From positions 3,635,152-3,699,151 of the forward strand of contig NC_088305.1 in the NCBI RefSeq assembly GCF_032854445.1: a DNA stretch of 64,000 nt. Reading direction: 5' to 3'. Origin of the DNA: Liolophura sinensis. Lineage: Eukaryota > Mollusca > Polyplacophora > Chitonida > Chitonidae. Position 1 is the stretch's first letter; each line of letters begins with the position of its first letter. The position numbers and the translations under genes are program-made. Shown here piece by piece: positions 35,733-48,076 of this stretch. The notes beneath the pieces were generated by a model. That model ran no database searches. It was not told where the DNA came from and saw nothing but the letters and a program-made list of their open reading frames with translations.

Positions 35733-35946
35733 ATTTATTTATTTATTTGATTGGTGTTTTACGCCGTACTCAAGAATATTTCACCTATACCAGCATTATG
35801 GTGGGAGGAAACCGGACAGAGCCCACGACCATCTGCAGGTTGCTGACAGACCTTCCCACGTACGGCCGGAGAGGAAGCCAGCACGAGCTGGGCTTGAACT
35901 CACAGCGACCGCATTGGTGATAGACTGCTGGGTCATTACGCTGTAG
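35733..35946 (-). mobile_element. tRNA-derived SINE (ATTT-tailed family), 5'-truncated
   Basis: On the plus strand it starts with the reversed tail 'atttatttatttattt', then 'gattggtgttttacgccg', and runs to 'gggtcattacg'. It matches the complete copy at 37343-37605 but stops before the tRNA A box. Confidence 0.85.
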
Positions 35947-36700
35947 ACAGACATCAGATTAAATAAGGAGCGTCTCATCTCACTTCATTATTTCTTCCCA
36001 CTAACAAATTGCAAACCTTTTAACACCACTAAAAAGTGGAATGAGCTAATGCTTGTTTATTCAGGCTGTGCTCATAAGACATAACTCCATCACCCCAGTC
36101 TGAATCCTGGCACTGATATTAATCGGATGGGTCCTTTCTCTTCTTTCCTTGTTTTCTGTGTCTTCTTTGAGGTTGTTATCTGGTTAAGTGAACAAGAACT
36201 TTGCTTTGAATGTTCCTCTGTATAAATACCTTCCGAGTTGTGGCTTGTTTGGCCTGTCATTAAATTATGCCAAAGCATAGATTTACCGGAACGAATACCT
36301 GGCCCCGGAATCATGAAGCGATTTTAGACATAGTCAAAATTTCAGTCACCAAACTTGGTACGTTCCTTTCCCTTAGTTTAGCTCAAATTTGCAGAATATA
36401 CATTGTCAGTCTATATTTTGACTTTGTAAAATCGTTATTTCTTACGTAATTAAACAGTCCTTTCAAATTTTGACTCAGGTCTAAGATTACTTCGTGACCT
36501 CGGGACATGGACATGCCTTTGAGTTACACTGTTAAAGTTTGTTCAGTTTAAAAAAATATAACAAAGAAGTTGTTAACTTTTACTAATTGTAAGAACAAAA
36601 TAATGTGGGTTACCTGATGTAGAATACTTGTTGTTCAAGAGGCTAAGGGGAAGTGTTCTGGACCATAGGTCCGTATAGTGGTCTGGATCTTGAGTATATT
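35947..36700. other. Intergenic, nothing recognised
   Basis: No gene, structured repeat or RNA gene was recognised. Confidence 0.5.
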
Positions 36701-36862
36701 GATTTATTCATTTAATTATTTATTTGATTGGTGCAATGCGCCGTACTCATGAATATTTCGCCTATACAACGGCGGCCAGCATTATGGTGGGAGGGAAACG
36801 GGCAGTGCCCGGGGTAAACCCACTACCATCTGCAGGTTGCTGGCAGACCTTCCCACTTAGAG
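36701..36862 (-). mobile_element. tRNA-derived SINE fragment (same family)
   Basis: It contains 'tatttgattggtgcaatgcg', 'ggcggccagcattatggtgg' and 'ctgcaggttgctggcagacc'. It ends after the body region, so the tRNA head is missing. Confidence 0.8.
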
Positions 36863-37342
36863 CTAAGTGCATTGAAGATTAGGCTCTAAGACATAACCCA
36901 AAGGCTGATTTAACATATCTTTTCTTTATCTTTTATCTCTTAACATGTCTTTTTATATTTATCTTTTATAAACCTCTAGACATACAACTGAGTCACGCCG
37001 TCTTAGGGTACTTGTCAAGCATATTTCCAGTTTGATAACTTATGTATGGTGTCCGACAGACCTGTCGTGGCGGTCTGTAACTATCCGGAGTCCTGTCAGA
37101 GCAGATGAAGGGAGATAACTCTAAAAACATACCCTTACATGTGTAAGATCTGTTACAGAGAACTGGTAGACATCATATACAGCTAGGATATATTGTAGGA
37201 TTGTGCGTGTGTGCAGGATTTGTTCATTTCTAATCCTGAAAGCCAAGGATGTTTCCCTTTCCTCTCATCAGAAAGACCATGTCAAATTGTTTAAATACAT
37301 GTATTTAACATAATGGACTTGATAATTTATATTAAAAGAAGA

Positions 37343-37605
37343 TTTATTTATTTGATTGGTGTTTTACGCCGTATTCAAGAATATTTCACTTATACGACGG
37401 CGGCCAGCATTATGGTGGGAGGAAACCGGGCACAGCCCGGGGGAAACCCATGACCATTCGCAGGTTGCTGGCAGACTTTCCCACGTACGGCCGGAGAGGA
37501 AGCCAGCATGAACTGGACTTGAACTCACAGCGACCGCATTGGTGAGAGACTCCTGGGTCATTACGCTGCGCTAGCGCGCTAACCGACTGAGCCACAGAGG
37601 CCCCT
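37343..37605 (-). mobile_element. Complete tRNA-derived SINE with 13-bp target-site duplication
   Basis: On the minus strand it starts GGGGCCTCTGTGGCTCAGTC, which includes an A box, with GAGTTCAAGTCC in the B-box position. A body of about 150 bp follows, ending in an (AAAT)n tail (plus-strand 'atttatttatttg'). TATTAAAAGAAGA flanks both sides exactly (37330-37342 and 37606-37618). At 263 bp it is the best reference copy of this SINE in the window; at least seven other copies or fragments occur. Confidence 0.92.
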
Positions 37606-37618
37606 TATTAAAAGAAGA

Positions 37619-39187
37619 GCACGCATAAAAATTACATGAAGATCAGGTGAAGGAGTAAAAAAAGTTGTATATGTGGTTTTCAATAATTGTCTTTTTACTT
37701 TTGTTAAAAGAGAAAAGATAGTTGAAGTAATTTTTGTATGGTGGGTATTTGGGTCCACCTCTTGGTATATACATGTAACCTATTGCCTTTGCACAATGGT
37801 GTTATAAATGAGGATAAATACATGAATAATAAATACTAGAAGTTGATCTTTTCAGCAAACAAATGTGTTCCACCTGGGTTTTGATCATATTTAGTTTTTT
37901 AATATAAATATAAATGTTATCATAATTCAGATTAAATGCATGTGTTTGTATATCAACGACAAATTTACATTCAAGCAAATTTATTAGACCTGGATCACAT
38001 CCTTATTTAGAACATTATTATACAAAGATGATATATACCAAGAGGTGGTCTCAAATACCCACCACACAGAGCTGGAAGGATACATGTTGTAATTTCAACA
38101 AATGACGTCAAACTGTGGATCGATGTTTTCATTTTCATACTGTTTTAAGATTTTGATACTAGTTGAATGTAAGCACAAATTACAATTTATTCATTTCATT
38201 ATTTCATCTTTATTTATTGAATGCCATAATTATGGACTATTTAGTTTTGTCAAAGAGGTTATACAGTATGTATGGGTGGAAGAAACTAATGCTTTTGGGG
38301 TAAAGCACCAACCTTTGGCAAGTTTCTGATAAACTTTCTTACCGTACCTTCTCAATAATTACAGACTCTCGTTGAAACTTTTGAAAGTAAGCAGGTAGAT
38401 TAGAGAAGTCGCAAAGCTCTCACCATGGGTGACATCGCCGGGCCAGCTGGCCCAGTTGGAGTAAAGGCTTACTGTGGCCTAGAAAGGCAGCCATTCCTGA
38501 TAGCTTGTACAAGGCGACTTACGATGTCATTTTTCAGTACACACGCTTGTTTCAAAAAAAAAAAAAAAGATAAAAATATTGATACTGGAACATCAATCTA
38601 GTGATAATGTATCTTTGCTATTTCCCTTCCCACAACACTTACCATGCCGTTTCCCGGGTTGTGTTCTACAAACTATGCTATCCAATATTTAAAGTCGATG
38701 GTTGTGTGGAATTATTCACAGGAAAGCATTCAACACTCTTTATATTCACAAGATTGTCTTGAATCTACCGACGGCTTGTCTTCCTCCCCACTGGTGTATG
38801 GGGCCCATACAGGAATGGAACATGGATGATAGCCGTTTGATGACTGAAATAATAATGCTGCCTTGCATATGTGGATAAAACACCCTTGATGATACCGCAC
38901 ATGTGTTGATTTGAAGGCAGACTTTACATTTATTACAGACTACGTCTCTACTTTGTCAGAAACACGACATAAATCTGACAGGTGAGTCTCAATGTTGAGG
39001 GTGAGGGGCTAAACTCTTTTTAGATTAATTTTAAAAAGATAGTTTGCAACATATTACCACAAGCATTTCAAGAAAAAATTAGTAATACAGGTACATTCAT
39101 GTATATATGTCATTAAATTAGCTAAACCGGGTATGTAATTATATTCCATACTGGCACTGTATCCAGGAAAACAACAAGACTAGGCAA
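37619..39187. other. Intergenic, nothing recognised
   Basis: AT-rich. It holds a 14-bp perfect palindrome GGGCCAGCTGGCCC at 38440-38453 and an A-run near 38555. No coding evidence was seen. Confidence 0.5.
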
Positions 39188-39895
39188 CTCAGATATAACA
39201 CCAAATGATGACCGCATTTTATCCAGGAAACCACCCAGGCGTTACATGAATACACAGGGAACCACACACACTGAGCCCTGACTCCCTGTCATGTGACTGG
39301 GCAGATAAGGCTCCGATATAGGACCAACTGATGACCGCATTTTATCCAGGAAACCACCCAGGCGTTACATGAATACACAGGGAACCACACACACTGAGCC
39401 CGGACTCCCTGCCATGTGACTGGGCAGATAAGGCTCCGATATGGGACCAAGTGATGACCGCATTTTATCCAGGAAACCACCCAGGCGTTACATGAATACA
39501 CAGGGAACCACACACACTGAGCCCTGACATGTGATTGGGCAGATAAGGCTCCGATATAGGACCAACTGATGGCCGCATTTTATCCAGGAAACCACCCAGG
39601 CGTTACATGAATACACAGGGAACCACACACACTGAGCCCTGCCATGTGATTGGGCAGATAAGGCTCCGATATAGGACCAATTGATGACTGCATTTTATCC
39701 AGGAAACCACCCAGGCGTTACATGAATACACAGGGAACCACACACACTGAGCCCTGCCATGTGATTGGGCAGATAAGGCTCCAATATAGGACCAACTGAT
39801 GACCGCATTTTATCCAGGAAACCACCCAGGCATTACTTGAATACACAGGGAACCACATACACTGAGCAATTCTCTGACTCTCTGGCATGTGACAA
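39188..39895. repeat. Minisatellite, 114-124-bp period, six copies
   Basis: 'gcattttatccaggaaacca' recurs at about 39213, 39337, 39460, 39574, 39690 and 39804. The first units are 123-124 bp and the later ones 114-116 bp, through loss of 'actccctg' or related bases. Confidence 0.92.
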
Positions 39896-42100
39896 GGCAC
39901 ATGTAAGTAAAGCTCGGTAAAGACTGGGCCATGCCTTGATGTTCAAACATGCACATGATGGGCCAGTTATGGCTCAGAGTTATACCTGGAAACCATATAG
40001 GCATTTTACCGAAGAAACCATCAAGTCTCGACGTGGTAGTGCAGGCAAGATCAATAAAGTAACGATGGCACTGATGGAGGAAGTAGCAAAGAGGGTTTAT
40101 GCAGGAAACCAGCAAGCTAAACATTCTCTTACATGAAGAAAGCAAAGATTTTCCAAATCCAGAATGATCTGTGGTGGTTTCTCACTGGAAACAATACACA
40201 CTATCTTGGAATCCATCCAGCCTGAGTGCAACATATTAGTAATATTTAAGGACAAAGAGACAGTTCAGGTCACAGAGAAAGGCAGTCTCTGGGGAATAAA
40301 GCCATAATCTTCATTCAAAGAATGAAACCAATTTAGCAGCATATGATTTAAGGAAACCACCAATGCCTATTGTTTTCTAGTATTAGCTCAACCAACATAT
40401 GCTGTATTCCACTGCTAAAGTTTGGTCTGTTCAAATGCTCATTCGGAAGCACAGGCGTTGGAATGATACTTTTGATGTCAACAATTACGTCTTACTGGTA
40501 AGAAATTTATCAAGTTTTTCATCAGTTCATCCACCTTTAGGTGGCCCGATATGGTGGATGAATCGTCAGAATCGAGCCAAATGTGTTAGTTGACCAAATA
40601 CAGTATCCAAAATACAGTATGTTGCAGGCTACTGGTGATTAATGAACCAGTTGTATAGAGTCCATCACCTCAAATAGCTTATAATTAAGCAGAGCAGTAG
40701 ACAAATTTGGATCTCAGAAAAACCACTGAAATGAGGGTGAGATTTATTCATACAAAGCCCCTTTCACAAAACTTTGATAATCAATTTTTCATGAATTTTC
40801 TCCTAAATGACTTCACCTTATGGCACTAAAACCTAGACGTCTTTTACCAAAAACATTAAGACAAATGGAGCGTACAAAGTTTTGTGAAAAAGGCCCAATC
40901 TCTATTAAAAATCATCAAGTCAAAGACAGCGTCTCTGTGGCTTGCAGTTTGACATCATATTCTTTTATTTCAATGTCGTACATTTTGTCTAGTAAGTGTC
41001 CTGACACGGTCACAGGCCAGAAGAACACGATCACGATAAATAACACAGTTAGTGGAGCTCTACATCAGCAGGTAGAGCAATGGAGGACCTCAATGTCCTT
41101 AAATCTCTCACATACAGCTGTCCATCAACAACGAAAACTACCAGGAATGTTGTAACGTTTTGGATAGAATCAATAAATAAGTAAATGTCATCCATTCACA
41201 GGGTTCGCACATTATTACACAATATATACCAACACGAATATATCAAGACTTTCCGAGATGTCGGGGATTCTTCATAACCTACCAACTCTATAACGATCAA
41301 CAATATCTCAAAAAACCACGTCTAACATGACTAGGGTGGGGGGGAACAATTTACCTCTGCAAAATAAGTCCTTCATAAGTTAGTTATATCACCCACTGTA
41401 TTTTGTTTTATCAGTCCATTTATTACATCAGCTAATTTGTTTGATCAGAACTGAGGAAGAGTCTTCAATACCCCATGGAATCTACTCTGTGTACAGAGCA
41501 TATACATGTATTTGTACAAAGAGTGCATGCAGCACGCAACGTAAATGTGGAAACGTGTATTTCTGTCACGCTTTCAAGTTTCTGTTCTTCAGTGCATCGA
41601 AACTCAGACATTACAGAAGTGTGGACTTCGGAACTGTTCAGTCACGGGTGACGTGTATGTATATGTAAATGTTTGCCCTGGGCACATAATGTTGTCCACA
41701 GCATCTTCACCTACATGGTGAAGATAGGCCATGATACGAAACTTAGACTGCACATTAAAGCTTAAAAAGAAGTCCACAAATGACTTTGTAAAGGCTACCA
41801 CAAAATGGCATGTGTATACATATAAAGGTAGAAGGAAAATGTCCTCATACAACTCAAAGAATAAAAAAGAAACGAAAGAAAACCTCTAAAAAAGCCATTA
41901 AAACAAATCTTGGTAAAGCCATAATAAATATGTTTTCCATGAAATTATGCATCACGCCGGACCATGTATTTTTGTCTTTCAATGAATGATTCTCCGATAG
42001 TTTGATAAGAATACATGGTCCTGGGCCAGCTGTCCATTTTGTTCTATGCAGCTGTATTAATTATAATAATTTACATTACTTTCCTCTATAAGCATTAGTA
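39896..42100. other. Intergenic sequence downstream of the PTPRN-like gene
   Basis: No gene was recognised. It contains short simple runs and one strong inverted repeat, GGACCATGTATT (41959-41970) against AATACATGGTCC (42010-42021). The transcript end of the neighbouring gene is not certain, so part of this may be 3' UTR. Confidence 0.5.
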
Positions 42101-42106
42101 TTTATT
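42101..42106 (-). terminator. Candidate poly(A) signal of the PTPRN-like gene
   Basis: AATAAA lies on the minus strand about 680 bp after the stop codon. Other AATAAA hexamers occur further on, for example near 41424, so this is only one candidate. Confidence 0.3.
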
Positions 42107-42386
42107 CACTGCAATAGAGTGAGGAATGTTTTGGATAAGGAACACAAAATAAAACAAAAAATGGTGTCTCAAAATCAACACCTTATTTTTTTTGCTCTGG
42201 AATGGCTTCTTAAAATTGGTATAATCTGCCTTTGTTGTGAAAATAAAATGTACATGAATGGCATTTAAAATAACCCTTTTACTGCATGGACTGTTAAATC
42301 TGAAAGAGCAGCGTCATGAACAAATATGTAACAATTTATATCTATTATTTTGCAGGATCACATGAACACTTAACAACAGGATTAAT

Positions 42387-42412
42387 AAATATTTATATAT
42401 ATATATATATAT
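42387..42412. repeat. (TA)n microsatellite
   Basis: A run of TA dinucleotides in the probable 3' UTR. Confidence 0.85.
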
Positions 42413-42635
42413 AGATGTATATATGTGTATGTTTGAAAATAGAACAGTAAGTACATAACGCCGAGAAATATAATCTAGATCAAAATACATGTACATATGC
42501 AGACTGTTGGGATTAAGTTCCATGGAGAAAAATTAAACTTTTGTCTTTTCTCTATCATGAAGTCATGCACTCCATCGGGTGATTCGGAAGCCTGACACCG
42601 TTCCTCTGCAGTGTTCTACGTGATCGACTTGGATG

Positions 42636-42716
42636 TCCAGCTAGACATCAGTGTTGACACCAGCTAGACACCAGTGTGGACACCAGCTAGACATCAGTGT
42701 GGACACCAGCTAGTTT
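42636..42716. repeat. Short tandem repeat, ~27 bp, three copies
   Basis: 'acaccagctagacatcagtg' and close variants recur about every 27 bases. This lies in the probable 3' UTR, shortly after the stop codon. Confidence 0.8.
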
Positions 42717-42783
42717 TTGGTCTGCAGGTCTCATTGTGGTGTGTGGAATTCATCTGATCCTGGAAGGGCTGACTTAGTCGGCT

Positions 42784-42855
42784 TTACTGTGGCAGAGACT
42801 TCAAGATGGCGTGGACTTCTTCAGCCACTGCGGCCAGGGCAAACTCAAACTGCTC
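42784..42855 (-). CDS. PTPRN: PTPRN-like gene, terminal coding exon
   Basis: This is the last exon of an IA-2/phogrin-type receptor pseudophosphatase. The acceptor is 'gtctgtctctttcag' before GAGCAG. Its 24 codons start EQFEFALAAVAEE and end HAILKSLPQ then TAA. Vertebrate IA-2 proteins end in a very similar LKALPQ. It encodes the last helix of the PTP domain. The phase (0) fits the preceding exon. Its start is the right-hand member of the 107-bp tandem copies in the intron, but only this copy carries the full coding end; its tract lacks the extra AG found in most decoys. Confidence 0.95.
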   Translation of the reverse strand, partial: EQFEFALAAVAEEVHAILKSLPQ

Positions 42856-43319
42856 CTGAAAGAGACAGACAAATGGATGATTGTACAACAGGCAACGAAG
42901 TTAAATGTATACTACGGTTTACTACAAAAAACTGGCCAGGACAAACTCAAACTGCTCCTGAACAAACTGGCAGACAAACACACAACTGTACAACAGACAA
43001 CAAAGCTAAATGTATACTATGGTTCACTACATAAACCTGTGACCAGGACAAACTCAAACTGCTCCTGAACAAAATGACAGACAAACACACAATTGTACAA
43101 CAGACAACAAAGCTAAATGTATACTATGGTTCACTACATAAACCTGTGGCCAGGACAAACTCAAACTGCTCCTGAACAAACTGACAGACAAACACACAGT
43201 TGTACAACAGACAACAAAGCTAAATGTATACTATGGTTCACTACATAAAACTGTGGCCAGGACAAACTCAAACTGCTCCTGAACAAACTGACAGACAAAC
43301 ACACAATCGTACAACAGGC
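42831..43319 (-). repeat. 107-bp tandem array duplicating the acceptor and start of the terminal exon
   Basis: Five units counting the real exon start: GAGCAGTTTGAGTTTG begins at 43278, 43171, 43064, 42957 and 42855 (minus strand), spaced 107, 107, 107 and 102. Each unit has a T-rich tract ending 'ttcag' followed by the first eight codons, EQFEFVLA (EQFEFVLV in the 43064 copy). The four extra copies carry Val where the real exon has Ala. After the eight codons each decoy diverges and stops: [15 protein letters not shown] at 43278, the same length with Gly in place of Val at 43171 and 43064, and [11 protein letters not shown] at 42957. All lie in the last intron (43330-42856), the first decoy only 52 nt after the donor. 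Confidence 0.93.
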
Positions 43320-43330
43320 AACAGTTTTAC

Positions 43331-43404
43331 CTTAGTCTTCACCATCCCCATTCTTTGGTCACGGATGTGCTCCAGTGTGGCAGCGATGTCAATTTCCTTT
43401 GCGC
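43331..43404 (-). CDS. PTPRN: PTPRN-like gene, penultimate coding exon (Q-loop region)
   Basis: The acceptor is 'ttttgtttcag' and the donor is AAG|gtaaaa. It encodes (G)[17 protein letters not shown], then MGMVKTK, 74 nt, phase 1 in and 0 out. IA-2 relatives and most PTPs read QRPG at this place; here the proline is Met (QRMG), an unusual change near the Q-loop. Exon borders were set by joining in frame with both neighbours. Confidence 0.95.
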
Positions 43405-43569
43405 CTGAAACAAAAGAAGCAGGTCAAGTTCTAATCAGTATTTTAATACCTGGAAGTTTACCATGTCTCTAACAAAATAAGTTCACACAAAAAGCCAAAT
43501 CGGCATTTCAGGAGGCTCATGAATTCATGTAGAGACACTGTGGGGTAAAAAATCTTCACAGTATTTGCT

Positions 43570-43785
43570 AGACAGAAACATTGTGCATAGCTGTAAAACA
43601 TTGTGCATAGTTGTAAAACATTGTGCATAGCAGTTAAAACATTGTGCATAGCTGTAAAACATTGTGCATAGCTGTAAAACATTGTGCATAGCAGTAAAAA
43701 GATTGTGCACACCTGTAAAAACATTGTGCATAGCAGTTAAAACATTGTGCATAGCTGTAAAACATTGTCCATAGCTGTAAAATCA
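43570..43785. repeat. ~20-bp minisatellite in a PTPRN-like intron
   Basis: 'acattgtgcatagctgtaaa' recurs about ten times with small changes ('cagttaaa', 'cacctgtaaa'). Confidence 0.9.
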
Positions 43786-45030
43786 TGTCTTTTAGCCAAA
43801 TTAGTTTGCGCATGCTCCTGCCTTATTTCGCCAAAACGAACGTGAAATCGTAAGACTCGTGAAATGCTGATTCGGCTTATAGGTCGAGAGAATTGTTGCC
43901 ATGCAACCTTGACAAAGGGGGAAACAACTCTTTTCTACTTATCAAGGCATGAGGACGATTTAATAAGGGTATATAATGGCGCTACTTTTATTTGACTGAA
44001 AACTGGAAACAACAACAGCGTGTGATATTAACCTAACCCATATGACCTTCACATAATGACTCATAACCAGGAAAGGATGAGCATTTCTACTACTGATTTG
44101 CATGTACAATATACTCTTAGCTGTGACACGGTAAGATAATTAAATAAACATACAGACTAATTGATACTCCTGATATTGCAGAGTGTAATTATTTGTCACA
44201 TTTCAATAACACTGAAGTGTGAAGCTGCCAACAAAAAAACGTAAGAGATGAACAAGGAATTAACATAAATCCAGTAAGTTATGGACTACAGAAAAAACAA
44301 CAACAACAACAACAAAACTATAATCAAGATGAACCTAGGAAGGCTATCAAAGTATTCAACGTCAAATATTTCATCAATGGTTTAGTGGCAAGTAACAGTT
44401 GTTGTAAACTCTGAACTCAACTAAACAAAATCAGCCAGACAATATCACACTTTCACCCAGCTCTCAAAATACCTTGTCCCAATTTGTGTGCGATCAGGTA
44501 AATCCCAGTTAACTGTGAGGTGAAATTATTATTCATAAAATGTTTAGATAAATCATATAGTAAGGATTGGTAATATGAACAAAACCAGTTTTTGGATGCC
44601 CTGTGGGACTACCAGATACTTTGTCAAGTTATATAGACACAGAGTTGCCTCCCTTACATCTAGACGTGCCATCCCTGAGTTTACCTGCACTAGCTATTTA
44701 TCCGCAGGCACCTAATGGAGAGCAGTTTGAAAATATGGAACATGTCAAATGCAGAAATGTTGTAAAAATACTACATATTTATAGTTTAGGTAAAAACGAA
44801 ACTTTTTTTTGTGGCTAAACGTCGCCCTTGGATCAATACACAGGTTTCGAGATCAAATCTTACTAAACAGATGAGGATTTCGATATAATCAAATAAATTT
44901 AACTTGCACCTGTTTTAGGCAAACTGGAAACATAACCTACAGTCTATACTTTTTTGCAAACATCACCTCAAATTACTTCATCGAATCATCACCTCCAGTC
45001 ACCTTGTTTAAATATAACCTCAAATTCAGT

Positions 45031-45252
45031 GGCCTCAGTTGTGAAAGTGCTAGCACGGGCCCAAACACCCAGAGCCCTCTCACCAATGTGATAGCTGTGA
45101 GTCCACGTCTTGTTCATGCTGGCTTCCTCCCCAGCCAAACATGAGAAGGTCTACCAGCAACCTGTGGATGGTAATGGGTTTCCCAGGCTCTGCCCTGTTT
45201 CCCTTCACAATAATGATGGCCAAGTGAAGTATTCTTGAGTTTTCACCGTAAA
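45031..45252 (+). mobile_element. Diverged tRNA-SINE in a PTPRN-like intron
   Basis: Same family as 37343-37605 but on the plus strand: 'ggcctcagttgtgaaagtgc' (tRNA head), 'ctgtgagtccacgtcttgtt' (B-box region), 'catgctggcttcctcc', and 'gaagtattcttgag' near its end. Many substitutions mark it as old. Confidence 0.75.
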
Positions 45253-46897
45253 ATTTCACCGTAAGTTACCACGTCAGGTGTACTTTGGGCAAACAATGCT
45301 GGCAGGAACTGCAGTGTGTGTTAGAAATGCATTTGGGAACACATGTAAACAAGATTTACTCAATATAAAATCTTTGCAAATGCAGATGTTAAATGAGTAT
45401 TTTGTTTGTAATCAACACCTTGTGATTACATTCTTTTTAATTGCATACATGCAGTTTTACACAACACATCATACAAAAAAAGCCTACATATAAATATGTT
45501 GGATCCCTTTAGACATTAAATGTAAGCAGACTGCTTTGTACAGAACACATTAGTAACGGCAAAAATAAGAATTCCTCTATAAAAACAATCGTGGAAACGT
45601 TTAATCTTCCTTGCTACTTCAACTACCTGATTACAACATAACATGTTGACCTCGGCACACCAGTATAGAAAAAATCAGCTCTGATGGGTTTTACACGAGT
45701 CAATCTGTTGAGATTTCCATCTAAATCGCTCAACACGGAATGCTGATTTTTAATATATATATATTTTTTTTCGGCTTTGATTTATTTTATTTATTTTATT
45801 GACCAGCAATTTGAAATAGCCAGAATGCACACAGGTAACAAAGGCTTTCAGATATACCCCTGGGATTTCATGTGATTAATAAAATATGTGGCCATGAAAA
45901 AGTGAATCCTAGGAAAGCTGAACATAGCGAAAAATCAAAAATGTCCACCAGCCAAAACCACAGGGACCTGGTTGTCATGGCAACATCAACTTAAATATTC
46001 ACGGATTTCATAAATCAGGATAAAAGGAAAAGTAGCGGGTGGGACATGTCTTGTGATAATGGGATGCGTAGACATGCTGAGTCGTGAGAAAGCTGGCATA
46101 TAGCCAACTTCCCACACCTTATAGATGGATTTCTGTGCAACAGGTGCATTATGTCAGATCAGAAACTATAGTGCTTTATACCTCATCATCAACGAAAAAA
46201 CAAAACAAAAGAAACGCATAAAAACAAAAAGAAAATAAATAACCAAAGAACCCTGTTTTTGTTGGTTTGATGCATGCAATCCAATAAAACACAACAACGA
46301 CAACATTTAAGTTTTGCACCCAAGGTCCTTCATTTATCTTACAAGAGTTTCTCAATAACCTACATGCTCTTCCATTCAATAGTCCAGAAGCCTGTATGTA
46401 TTACACAGGATACAAAGTTCAACAAAAGCGGCCTCTTTTATTTTTCTTAAAATAAACCAAACCCATTTGGATTTGTACCTTAATTTGCACACATTTTTCT
46501 GGAAAATATGAACGTACAGAAAAAGTAAATCAATAAAGGACACATTTCAAACTATTACATTTTACAGTTAACTGGTCAGTGAGTTATAGCTAAGATGGAC
46601 ATACGGAATCTGGCCAATATGACAGATGTTATGTACCATTGGCATGTTGTACACATGTTGGCACTTTTAAGACAGAGCCGTAAGGTACAAACTCTTACAG
46701 TGTGATAATCAGTGATACTATTAAAAGCGGATCGATAGTCTCTGTGACATCAGACACTCTGACATCTGCGCTTAATCTCTAAACACATAAAATATCCCTT
46801 AATTTTTTAAGACAAAGACATAAACGTACAAACACACAGAGATAATTCAGACAAATTCCCCAAAGCAGGATTAAAACTGTCTACTCTTGTGACTCAC

Positions 46898-46962
46898 CTT
46901 TAGCTAGTCTGTTGAGAACCATGTCAATCAGAGTGTATGTTCCGCTCCTTCCCGTGCCGTCA
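46898..46962 (-). CDS. PTPRN: PTPRN-like gene, exon carrying the P-loop
   Basis: It encodes (S)DGTGRSGTYTLIDMVL then NRLAK(G), 65 nt, acceptor 'ttctatag', donor AAAG|gtgagt, phase 2 in and 1 out. Joined to the previous exon, the signature motif reads HCSDGTGRSG. The catalytic Cys and Arg remain, but Asp stands where active phosphatases have Ala. This is the hallmark of the IA-2/phogrin family, which has little or no classical phosphatase activity and acts in dense-core secretory vesicles. Confidence 0.96.
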
Positions 46963-48022
46963 CTATAGAAAACAGAAGATTTCATTTTAATGAGGTATTT
47001 TTGTATTAAGGAATATATATCTATATCTGAGAATACCCAACCACCTCGATTCCATTCCAATTTTTGCCATTTGTCTGGAGCGGCCAAATAATGATCCTTA
47101 GCAACACATTAGACTGGCATGCACATGTCACCATTCCAAATTGGTAATAAAGTTTCTAAAATTTATAAAGCCCATGATATATTATACATGTAACTTATTC
47201 AAACTTAAGAATCATTTAAACTTTAACATTACAAATAGTTCTGCAGTTATGAGTCTGATATTTACTAAAAGCCAATAATTTGACCTAAACATGTATTCTT
47301 GGTTAACATTCAGAAAATTCATTTTGTTGAGAGTATATGGATTTTTTGGCCAAAAATCTTCCATAATTCCTCTTTAAATAACTGAAAACTATAAGTACAA
47401 GTGCACTGTAAAACCATAAATAAATCAGATCACACTGATCTTCTAACAGCCTTCCTGTGATCTGAAGAGGGCACAACTCCCTGAGCTTTAATAATACACG
47501 AACAAACCATTATTTCAACTCACTCATTCACTCTATTTCCCCTATAAAAGTTTGGCTTCATTCAAGTGACACATTTTGATTGATTCTGTTTGATTCCTCC
47601 ATCTTATAGGATCACTTCAGGATATTTTTGGCAATGTTTGATTAATTCGTTATCGAACAAACTTAACTGTTAGCACCAAAAGTAACATTTTGTGGCCTTT
47701 CAAATGCTTCTGAAAAGTGGATTTTTACATATCAAACTTAAGGTGAAATACAGCATGCATTTCTTTTATTACCATTTCATGTATTTGTAAATCCAAATAT
47801 ATTATACTGTATGAGAGCATCCATGTTTATTGTTGAAGTAAAACACTGACACTAAGCACTTGTGGCACGAGCCAAGCATGCTTCAGCAAACATTCAATAC
47901 CATTCAAGGATCTTTGCAAACCATTCATTCATGAAATTTGTTACCTTAAAAAAGGAGAACCAAAACAAAAAGTTCTCTCTGAATACAATAAAGACATACT
48001 TCATTTTGCACCTCATACATAC

Positions 48023-48076
48023 CTGCAGTGGACAACGATTGGACAAGAGCGACCACGGTACGATTTGTTTACTTTC
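48023..48076 (-). CDS. PTPRN: PTPRN-like gene, exon preceding the P-loop
   Basis: A short 54-nt exon encodes KVNKSYRGRSCPIVVHC with split codons at both ends (phase 2 in and out). The acceptor is 'ctctttcag' and the donor CTGCAG|gtatgt. It supplies the His-Cys of the PTP signature and closely follows the IA-2 family pattern at this position. Confidence 0.96.
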
